64,000 nt of DNA from an uncultured Bacteroidales bacterium (GTDB lineage: Bacteria > Bacteroidota > Bacteroidia > Bacteroidales > Muribaculaceae): contig CADBDH010000009.1 in the NCBI GenBank assembly GCA_902793405.1, positions 18,780 through 82,779 on the forward strand, in the 5' to 3' direction. How positions within the stretch are numbered: position 1 is the stretch's first letter; every line of letters starts with the position of its first letter. The position numbers were made by a program, and so were the translations under genes. Below the pieces are notes generated by a model, which saw nothing but the letters and a program-made list of their open reading frames with translations, had not been told where the DNA came from and did no database searches. Below are positions 24,515 through 31,315 of this stretch, in pieces.

Positions 24515-26893
24515 TTACTTAGTGATTTCGATGATGGTTGTGGCGGTGACGTCGGGGATGGTGACGGGGATGGTCAATGTACCACTTTTCTTGTCATAGC
24601 TCATGCCCTTGGCCTTCTTGCCGTTGATTTTCACCTTGCTGGGCTTGAAGGTGGCGGGGATGACCAGGCGATAGGCCTTGTTGGGAGTGTCACCGTCGAT
24701 GTTGCCTATACCTTGGATGGTGATGTAATTGGTTCGACCTTGGGGCGTGGCGGTGAACTGAATCAGGCGGTGCTTGTCTCTGGCCAGAGTGCCCGTCGAG
24801 TGCAGGTCGTCGTCAAAGAGGATGTAGGTCGAGGGATTGTCACTAGAATAGTAAACTATATCCAATCTGTCAGGATCATAGTCTCCCACGTTCTGCATCT
24901 CGTAGTTGGCCTGCGGGATAAAGGCACCTGCACGGGCGAACAGCGGCAGCACCTCGATGGGGGCATCGTAGTTGATGGTCGTGTGGCCCTGATAGGACTT
25001 CTCGGGATGGTTAATGTCCACCCAGGTGCCCTCGGGGAAGGTGATCTCGCGGCTGACAGCTCCCTGCTGCATCACGGGTGCCACCATCACGTCACGGCCC
25101 CACAGGTACTGGTCGTTGATGTGATCATAGCGGGCGAAGTTCATGTCGTCCTCATACATGCCCAAGGGGCGCACCATGGGCAGGCCATTCCAGGCGTTGT
25201 CATAGGCCAGCGTGTAGTTATAGGGCAACCACCTGTAGCGGTCCTTGATGATGCGTAGCGTGAGGTCGCCAAATTCCTTGTAATTATAGGGCTCGGCCTG
25301 GTAGGTCGAGTGGGTGCGCAGCATGGGTGAGAACAGGCCCAGCTGCAGCCATCGGATGTAGAGCTCGCCATCACGCTTATTAGCGGGATCGACGGCAAAG
25401 CCGCCCACGTCGTGAGACATGTAACCCAGTCCGCTCAAGCCCGTGTTGAGCATGATGTTGACCTGGGGCTGCATGCCGCCCCACGAGCGGGACACGTCGG
25501 TGGACCAGGGGAAGACCGAATAGCGCTGCAGGCCAGCCGTGCCGGCGCGCATCATGACCATCGGGCGACGGTCGGGGTACTCCTCCTTGAACATGTCATA
25601 GATGATGCGGCTCCACTCGTTGCCGTAGTAGTTGTGGTACTGCTCGGCAGTGAGGCCGTTGAAGTGGCGTATTTCTAGCGGATGCTTCTCGGGCTCGCCC
25701 AGGTCACCCCACCAGCCTGTCACGCCCTCGTCGGTGAGCTGTTTGTAGCGGTTGCGCAGCCACAGGCGCGTGGCAGGATTTGACACGTCGAACATGCCGC
25801 CCTGCCCCACCCAGATGGTTACCGTTTGGGTGGTGTCGGTGCCGTCGGTCTTACAGAACAAGCCCTGGGGGTCCAGCAGGCGGTAGTTGTCGATGGCGCG
25901 GCCGTTGGTGAGCACATAGGGCTGTGAGATGGTCACCACGTTGACGCCCTTCTCCTTGAAGTCGCGCAGCATCTTGCGATGGTCGGGCCATTGCTGCTTG
26001 TCCCACTCCAGACGTCCCATATCCTCCTCCTTGCCATACCAGTACAGGTCAAAGACGATGCCGTCGAGCGGATAGCCTTCGCGCTTGAGGGTATCGACCA
26101 CGCCCTCGCTCTCGCGCTGGTCGTGGTAGCCATATTTGGAGGTGATATAACCCAGCGTCCACAGCGGCGGCAGTTCCTGACGGCCCGTGAGCCAGGTAAA
26201 ATTCTTGACCACGTTCTCGACCCTGCCGTTACCGTCGATGATGTAATACGAGATGGGTTGCGGAGAGGTAGAAGAATAACTCAGCTCCTGGTCTCCCACG
26301 ATGAGCGACGACTTGCAGAAGTCGTCAAACAGCACACCGTAGCCCTTGGACGAAATCACAAACGGCATGGTGATACCCATGAGCTTGGTGCGCTTCTCGC
26401 CCATCTGGTAGCCATAGTTCTGGGTATTGTAGTTGACCAGCGTGTCACCAGCGAGGTTAAACGAGTAACCGCGCTCTCCTGCACCATAGAATGACTCGCC
26501 TGGTTCATGTGCCAGCACAACCTTTGTCGAATCGCGTCCAGGGATTCTGTCAAGCAGATAAGGAGTGTCACCGTGACTTACAATTATCAGGTTCATCATT
26601 TTTTTCACACTCAAACCGTTCTCGGTGACTATTGCGCTTGAATGGTCGTCTTCCAGAATCTTCACTTTGGGAATACGACCATTCAAAGCCTTATCACAGG
26701 CCACGGTCTGCAACCGGGTACCGTTCCACCCCTCAGGCACCACATCCACCCGCACGATATCGTCGGTCACGGCTGTGAAAGTGATGGCATAGTGAAGTCT
26801 CTCGTCATTAATGGTCAAAGTCGCCTGTTGGGCAATGGCTGTCATTGCCAGCATCGCCACGGCAAACGCAGTTATCGTCCTGTAAAGTTTCAT
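24515..26893 (-). CDS. Secreted GH31 family glycosidase
   Basis: A 792-residue glycoside hydrolase of family 31, which holds alpha-glucosidases, alpha-xylosidases and related enzymes. A signal peptide (ends TAIAQQ, about residue 22) is followed by an N-terminal beta-sandwich, the catalytic barrel and C-terminal beta domains. The catalytic nucleophile aspartate is in WWGDLGEPEKH (about residue 394), and the acid/base aspartate is in FPWSTDVSRSWGG (about 465), followed by YMSHDVGGF. Exact substrate cannot be read from sequence. It lies alone, with no SusCD pair beside it, so it is not in an obvious polysaccharide utilisation locus. A -7 box TACCTTTG lies at 26933-26926. Confidence 0.9.
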   Translation of the reverse strand: MKLYRTITAFAVAMLAMTAIAQQATLTINDERLHYAITFTAVTDDIVRVDVVPEGWNGTRLQTVACDKALNGRIPKVKILEDDHSSAIVTENGLSVKKMMNLIIVSHGDTPYLLDRIPGRDSTKVVLAHEPGESFYGAGERGYSFNLAGDTLVNYNTQNYGYQMGEKRTKLMGITMPFVISSKGYGVLFDDFCKSSLIVGDQELSYSSTSPQPISYYIIDGNGRVENVVKNFTWLTGRQELPPLWTLGYITSKYGYHDQRESEGVVDTLKREGYPLDGIVFDLYWYGKEEDMGRLEWDKQQWPDHRKMLRDFKEKGVNVVTISQPYVLTNGRAIDNYRLLDPQGLFCKTDGTDTTQTVTIWVGQGGMFDVSNPATRLWLRNRYKQLTDEGVTGWWGDLGEPEKHPLEIRHFNGLTAEQYHNYYGNEWSRIIYDMFKEEYPDRRPMVMMRAGTAGLQRYSVFPWSTDVSRSWGGMQPQVNIMLNTGLSGLGYMSHDVGGFAVDPANKRDGELYIRWLQLGLFSPMLRTHSTYQAEPYNYKEFGDLTLRIIKDRYRWLPYNYTLAYDNAWNGLPMVRPLGMYEDDMNFARYDHINDQYLWGRDVMVAPVMQQGAVSREITFPEGTWVDINHPEKSYQGHTTINYDAPIEVLPLFARAGAFIPQANYEMQNVGDYDPDRLDIVYYSSDNPSTYILFDDDLHSTGTLARDKHRLIQFTATPQGRTNYITIQGIGNIDGDTPNKAYRLVIPATFKPSKVKINGKKAKGMSYDKKSGTLTIPVTIPDVTATTIIEITK

Positions 26894-26925
26894 CTTTCTA
26901 GCATTTTAATTGTGAATCATTGAGG

Positions 26926-26933
26926 CAAAGGTA
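26926..26933 (-). promoter_or_regulatory. -7 box before the GH31 gene
   Basis: On the minus strand TACCTTTG (26933-26926) fits TAnnTTTG and lies 33 bp before the start codon. The -33 element is poor. Confidence 0.45.
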
Positions 26934-26999
26934 AGAGAAATCTTGAACAAAACGATGATAATCGGTGCAAAAAAACAGAGATGGCGACCAGTTGTTGCC

Positions 27000-27045
27000 C
27001 AAAACGAAAAACGAAGGGCCCGCCAAGGTCGTATTGGCAAGCCCT
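27000..27045 (-). terminator. Terminator of the VWA/A1S_2505 gene
   Basis: AGGGC (27015-27019) with GCCCT (27041-27045) and GCCAA (27022-27026) with TTGGC (27034-27038) form a two-part hairpin. On the minus strand it is followed by a T-rich tail (complement of 27000-27014). Confidence 0.6.
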
Positions 27046-27143
27046 CCAAGCAGGGGGATAAACATGAGATGTGTGTTGATCGGTCGTGCGGGGTAAATCA
27101 GTTATTCAATACTATTTGTAACCTTGAGGGCGTCCTTCCCGAC

Positions 27144-28271
27144 TCACTTTTTATACAACTTGAGACCCAAAATCTCCCAGAAGTCCTCGGGAAGGGAAAT
27201 GTTCTCGAGTCTGATGGCCCTGATGAACAACCGTGCCACCTCCCGCACGCTGTAGCCGGCATTGCCGCAACCCACGCGGGTGACCAGGAAACGCTTGTGG
27301 GGGCGCAGGGCAGCATACTCGATGAAGCGCTGTACCGCCTCGTTAAATAGATCGAAATCGCCAGTGGTGGGGATGGCGTAACTCTTGCCCTGTATGCCCT
27401 CGCCCTGGCCGACGATGGCGCCGAAGTGCTTCACGGCATAGGCCGCGGCACCGCCCGTATGGGTTCCCTCGGGATTGCTGCCAAAGACGAAGACCTCGTC
27501 GTCGGCCAGCTGGTCGATCCAGTCGGGCGTGATGCGGTCGGCATAATAGGCACGGGCATTGGCGCGGTGCATGGCCATTTTCATCTCACGGCTCTCGTTA
27601 GCGTTAAAGTCACGGTTCATGCGCTCATAGTAGGCGCGCTTGGACGAACTGTCACGGTGCCAGCTGTTGGACGCACCCAGATCATCGTGGTCAAACGCCA
27701 TGACATGATCGATGGACAGCTTCATGGTCACCTCTACCACATCGTGGCAAGAACCCATGTAGGAGAACGTCCAGCCCTCCTCCTTAAGCTGCTCGATGAG
27801 TTTGCGCAGGGCCTCGCCTGACCACTTGCGGGAGGCATTCTCCAATCCGTCGGTGATGACGGTCACCACTCCGGTAGCGTTCTCGTCGTCCTTGATGCGC
27901 TCGTGCAGGGCGGTCAGCGACTCGACCATCGCGTCGAACAAAGGGGTGCAGCCAGTGGGACAGTAATCATGGAAATCACTCACGCTGCCGATAGGCATAG
28001 CATCGATGTGGGTGCGGATGGGAGGCACATTGCCTTGACGTTCATCAAAGCAGACCAGGGTGAGGAAATGCTGCTGCTTGTCGGCAAAGTCCTCCTGCGC
28101 TTTCCTGATGGTGCCGATGGTCTCGTTGATACCACCGACGGTAACGCCTACCAGTCCACCCATCGAACCGCTCTCGTCCACGATGATGAGGTTATAAATG
28201 TGTGCTTTGTTGGGGTCAACGGCCTGGCCGCTCTCTTTCTTGATGTTTTTAAATGGATTGTTCATACTCAT
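27144..28271 (-). CDS. VWA-domain protein fused to an A1S_2505-like domain
   Basis: A 375-residue cytosolic protein with two parts. Residues about 25-235 are a von Willebrand factor A domain: the metal site DESGSM (DxSxS), the later Thr in GCTPLFD and the Asp in VITDGLEN are all present. Residues about 265-375 begin DEVFVFGSNPEGTHTGGAAA and continue through GIQGKSYAIPT and TRVGCGNAGY. These match what I recall of the A1S_2505 family of phage-type proteins, whose Gly-rich loop looks macro-domain-like. Ligand and role are unknown; nucleotide or ADP-ribose binding is an inference. Two 15-bp palindromes upstream are shared with the NrtR-like gene next door. Confidence 0.8.
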   Translation of the reverse strand: MSMNNPFKNIKKESGQAVDPNKAHIYNLIIVDESGSMGGLVGVTVGGINETIGTIRKAQEDFADKQQHFLTLVCFDERQGNVPPIRTHIDAMPIGSVSDFHDYCPTGCTPLFDAMVESLTALHERIKDDENATGVVTVITDGLENASRKWSGEALRKLIEQLKEEGWTFSYMGSCHDVVEVTMKLSIDHVMAFDHDDLGASNSWHRDSSSKRAYYERMNRDFNANESREMKMAMHRANARAYYADRITPDWIDQLADDEVFVFGSNPEGTHTGGAAAYAVKHFGAIVGQGEGIQGKSYAIPTTGDFDLFNEAVQRFIEYAALRPHKRFLVTRVGCGNAGYSVREVARLFIRAIRLENISLPEDFWEILGLKLYKK

Positions 28272-28317
28272 TGCTGTTTTAAACTGTTAATACTCGACTA
28301 TCTAATACTATATGAAA

Positions 28318-28332
28318 ATGTATTTTTTACAC
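28318..28332. promoter_or_regulatory. NrtR-type palindrome, site A (VWA gene, proximal)
   Basis: ATGTA-TTTTT-TACAC fits GTGTA-N5-TACAC with one mismatch and keeps the GT-N7-AC core. It lies 46 bp before the VWA gene, just downstream of a weak -7 box (complement of 28336-28343). Confidence 0.65.
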
Positions 28333-28370
28333 ATTGAAAAATTGACTATCAGCTACCGGTGCAAATTAAT

Positions 28371-28385
28371 GCGTGATTTTTACAC
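28371..28385. promoter_or_regulatory. NrtR-type palindrome, site B (VWA gene, distal)
   Basis: GCGTG-ATTTT-TACAC keeps the GT-N7-AC core with two mismatches to GTGTA-N5-TACAC. It lies just upstream of a TTTG -33 element (minus strand, 28365-28362), mirroring site D at the NrtR-like gene. Centre-to-centre distance to site A is 53 bp. Confidence 0.6.
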
Positions 28386-28465
28386 ATTGACATTTGCCGT
28401 CTATGTTCTACCCCTCCCTCTGTCACCAGGAAGGAAAGGGACTGATTCAGTCACTTGCCGTCAGA

Positions 28466-29203
28466 TCAGAATTCCAGGCGCATGCCTATCTTCTTGGCCT
28501 TCTGGTAAGCGTCCTCGTCAAAGGTGTATAACTTGGGGGAACGATAGCGATTTCCTGTCATCTTTTTGCCCGTTTCCTTGACATACCCGAGTTTCAACAT
28601 CTTCTTGGGGAAATTACGTCTGTCACTCAATTTGGTATCATCGTCGGGAGGGTCAAGAATAGCTTTATATATATTGTGCAGCTGTGGCATTGTGAACTCC
28701 TTGTCGAGCAAGTGGAAACCGATGGGCTCGAAATGGATGCGCTGGCGTAATCGCTCCAGGGCCGTCTCGATTATGGTCTTGTGGTCAAAGGCCAGCGCCG
28801 GCAATTCCTTGACCGGAAACCACTTGGCTTCCTGAGCATCGTCACCGCCCCTGACATGGTATTTGCTCTTGACCACCAGGGCAAAGAAGGCTATTGTAAT
28901 CACACGCTCGCGCGGATCGCGGTCATGGTTAGAGAAGACTCCCAACTCGTCCATGTAGATATCATCGACATCGGCCTCCTCGCGCAATTCGCGATAAGCG
29001 CAATCGTGAGCGCTCTTGTCTTCGGGACGCATAAAACCGCCCGGCAAGGCCCACATATTCTTGTAAGGCTCCAAACCGCGCCTGATGAGCAGCACGTTCA
29101 ATTCCTTACCATCAAAGCCCAAGACCACCGAATCGGTTGTCACGGCCGGATGCCAGTAGGGCGATTCCCATAGCTTGGTTTTCTTGTTATATTTCATCGT
29201 CAA
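28466..29203 (-). CDS. NrtR/AraR-like Nudix transcriptional regulator
   Basis: A 245-residue protein with an N-terminal Nudix domain (about residues 15-150) and a C-terminal winged helix (about 155-235). This is the architecture of NrtR, a repressor of NAD metabolism that senses ADP-ribose, and of related Bacteroidota sugar regulators. The Nudix box is aberrant: GGFMRPE is followed by nine residues instead of seven before REL, so it may bind ligand without hydrolysing it. The gene has a consensus promoter between two palindromes (sites C and D), as expected for autorepression. The start may be 29203 or 29197. Confidence 0.85.
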   Translation of the reverse strand: MTMKYNKKTKLWESPYWHPAVTTDSVVLGFDGKELNVLLIRRGLEPYKNMWALPGGFMRPEDKSAHDCAYRELREEADVDDIYMDELGVFSNHDRDPRERVITIAFFALVVKSKYHVRGGDDAQEAKWFPVKELPALAFDHKTIIETALERLRQRIHFEPIGFHLLDKEFTMPQLHNIYKAILDPPDDDTKLSDRRNFPKKMLKLGYVKETGKKMTGNRYRSPKLYTFDEDAYQKAKKIGMRLEF

Positions 29204-29212
29204 GAAGTCTTT

Positions 29213-29227
29213 GTGTATTTTTTACAC
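29213..29227. promoter_or_regulatory. NrtR-type palindrome, site C (regulator gene, proximal)
   Basis: GTGTA-TTTTT-TACAC is a perfect inverted repeat with the GT-N7-AC core. It lies 3 bp downstream of the -7 box of the NrtR-like gene, over the expected start site, 10 bp before the start codon. Confidence 0.75.
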
Positions 29228-29229
29228 TG

Positions 29230-29261
29230 CAAAAATAATGCCATCTTTTTAAACGGCCAAA
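29230..29261 (-). promoter_or_regulatory. Promoter of the NrtR-like gene
   Basis: On the minus strand TTTG (29261-29258), 20 bp and TATTTTTG (29237-29230) match the consensus. Palindromes C and D flank it on both sides. Confidence 0.78.
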
Positions 29262-29268
29262 TTTATTT

Positions 29269-29283
29269 GCGTAAATTTTACAC
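29269..29283. promoter_or_regulatory. NrtR-type palindrome, site D (regulator gene, distal)
   Basis: GCGTA-AATTT-TACAC fits GTGTA-N5-TACAC with one mismatch and lies 8 bp upstream of the -33 element. Centre-to-centre distance to site C is 56 bp. Confidence 0.68.
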
Positions 29284-29430
29284 TTTTGCTAAAATATGAC
29301 TGAAAAGCATAGTTTTCGGGCCATTTAAGGCATCCTGCCCATCATGCAACAGCAGACACTGTCAACATCATGTCAATAGTTTGTAGATAATGGTCAGGGA
29401 ACAGGTATAGCTTATTCCAAGCATTTATTG

Positions 29431-29438
29431 TAATTTTG
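29431..29438 (+). promoter_or_regulatory. -7 box before dnaB
   Basis: TAATTTTG fits TAnnTTTG, 166 bp before the dnaB ATG. No convincing -33 element is seen. If used, the dnaB mRNA has a long leader containing the inverted repeat at 29447-29541. Confidence 0.45.
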
Positions 29439-29446
29439 CCCTCACG

Positions 29447-29541
29447 ATTTTCAAACAACCCCGACAACGATGAAAACCAACTAACGACACAATATAATAG
29501 TTGCGGTCATGGTTTAACCGTTGCTGATGTCGTTTGAAAAT
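29447..29541 (+). other. Long imperfect inverted repeat in the dnaB leader
   Basis: Arms of about 32 nt (29447-29479 and 29510-29541) share roughly three quarters of their positions when one is reverse-complemented, including perfect ends ATTTTCAAAC and GTTTGAAAAT. It would fold into a large hairpin in the leader, or may be a decayed mobile-element remnant. Confidence 0.45.
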
Positions 29542-29603
29542 ACTTAGTGTCTTAGCGACCTCGCGTGAGACACACCGGACAGACAACAAATAATACTGAT
29601 ATA

Positions 29604-31184
29604 ATGGAAGAATTTGAAGTAGGCAAACAGGCGCGCCGTCGCACGCGCCCAACCCATGAGCCCGAAATCATAGGCGAATTCGGCAAGCTGCCGCCCCAGG
29701 ACACCTCGCTCGAGGATGCCGTGCTGGGCGCGATTATGCTTGAGAAAGACGCCTATAACAACGTGTGCGAAATCCTCAAGCCCGAGGCATTCTATAACCC
29801 TGCGAACCAAAAGATTTACGAGGCCATCCAGACGCTGTCGGCTAACGGCAAGCCCATCGATATGCTTACCGTGACCGACCAGTTGCGCACCAACAAGGTG
29901 CTCGACGAGGTGGGCGGAGCCATCCGCATCAGTGAATTGACAGGCATGGTGTCGAGCGCCGCCAACGTCGAGTTCCACGCCCGCATCGTAGCGCAGAAGT
30001 ATCTGGCCCGCGAACTCATCAGCTACAGCAGCCAGGTGCAGCAGCTCGCCTTTGACGAGTCGATCGACGTGTATGACCTGATGCAGGAAGCCGAGGGCAA
30101 ACTGTTTGAGATTTCCAAGAACACCCTCAAGCGCGACGTTATCCCCATCGAGAATGCCGTACAGGACGCCATCAAGAAAATCGAGTGGGCCGCCAACCGT
30201 CCCGAGGGCCTCAGCGGCCTGGAGTCGGGCTACCACAAACTTGACCGTCTGACCAGCGGCTGGCAGAACAGCGACCTGATCATCATCGCCGCCCGTCCCG
30301 CCATGGGTAAAACGGCGTTTGTCCTGTCGATGGCCAAGAACATGGCTGTTGACTACAACCATCCCGTTGCCGTGTTCTCGCTCGAGATGTCGAGCCTGCA
30401 GCTCGTGAACCGCCTCATCAGCAACGTGTGCTCGCTTGAGGGTGAGAAAATCAAGAGCGGCCAGCTCACCCAGCCCGAGTGGGAAAACCTGATGACGCGC
30501 ACACGCAGCCTGAGCACCGCTCCCCTTTATATCGACGACACGCCCTCGCTGTCCATCTTTGAGCTCCGTACCAAGGCCCGCCGCCTGGTGCGCGAACATG
30601 GCGTGAAAATCATCATCATCGACTACCTGCAGCTGATGAACGCCACCGGCATGAAGTTCGGCAGCCGCGAGCAGGAGGTGAGCACCATCTCGCGTAACCT
30701 CAAGCAGCTGGCCAAGGAGCTCGACATCCCCATCATCGCCCTGTCGCAGCTCAACCGTAGCGTCGAGACCCGTGCCGCCGACGACAAGCTGGGCAAGCGC
30801 CCGCAGCTGAGCGACCTGCGCGAGTCGGGCGCCATCGAGCAGGATGCCGACATCGTGTGCTTCATTCACCGCCCCGAGTACTACACCCACTCCAGCGAGG
30901 ATGCCCAGGGCAACGACATCCGCGGCCTGGCCGAGTTCATCGTTGCCAAGCACCGCAGCGGTGCCACCGATACCATCAACCTGCACTTCGTGAGCAAGTA
31001 TGCCCGCTTCGAGAACCAGGGCGAGCAGGACCTCGTGAGCAGTGAGAACACCTACGAATCCAAGATGAATCAGGGACCCGCCTCGCCTGCCGGCGACACC
31101 GGCCCCATGGGCAACGGCTTCACTCCCCCACCCCCCAATGTCGACTTCCTGCAAGATTCCGGAGACAGCAACACACCCTTCTAA
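29604..31184 (+). CDS. dnaB: Replicative DNA helicase
   Basis: This 526-residue hexameric helicase unwinds DNA at the replication fork. An N-terminal primase-interaction domain (about residues 28-130: LPPQDTSLEDAVLGAIMLEKDAY) is joined to a RecA-like motor with Walker A ARPAMGKTAF (about 233) and Walker B KIIIIDYLQLM (about 335). The SQLNRSVETR and DLRESGAIEQDADIV motifs follow. The ATG at 29604 is preferred over an upstream in-frame GTG that would add 13 unusual residues. No intein or truncation is seen. Confidence 0.96.
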   Translation: MEEFEVGKQARRRTRPTHEPEIIGEFGKLPPQDTSLEDAVLGAIMLEKDAYNNVCEILKPEAFYNPANQKIYEAIQTLSANGKPIDMLTVTDQLRTNKVLDEVGGAIRISELTGMVSSAANVEFHARIVAQKYLARELISYSSQVQQLAFDESIDVYDLMQEAEGKLFEISKNTLKRDVIPIENAVQDAIKKIEWAANRPEGLSGLESGYHKLDRLTSGWQNSDLIIIAARPAMGKTAFVLSMAKNMAVDYNHPVAVFSLEMSSLQLVNRLISNVCSLEGEKIKSGQLTQPEWENLMTRTRSLSTAPLYIDDTPSLSIFELRTKARRLVREHGVKIIIIDYLQLMNATGMKFGSREQEVSTISRNLKQLAKELDIPIIALSQLNRSVETRAADDKLGKRPQLSDLRESGAIEQDADIVCFIHRPEYYTHSSEDAQGNDIRGLAEFIVAKHRSGATDTINLHFVSKYARFENQGEQDLVSSENTYESKMNQGPASPAGDTGPMGNGFTPPPPNVDFLQDSGDSNTPF

Positions 31185-31315
31185 TCCGCTGAAATCTCTA
31201 GAGAAACGAGAATATCCATAGCATCTAGAGGGCGTTATCAAGAGTTTTTACTATTTTTGCGGGTTGGAATCTAATTGGCTAAACCGATTAACCTAGATAA
31301 TATTTATTAGTAACA

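Noticed and set aside
29544-31241. Open frame of 565 codons on the minus strand opposite dnaB
   Set aside because: It is an exact antisense shadow of dnaB with Val/Leu/Gly/His-rich composition and no family motif; GC-rich codon use leaves the opposite frame open.
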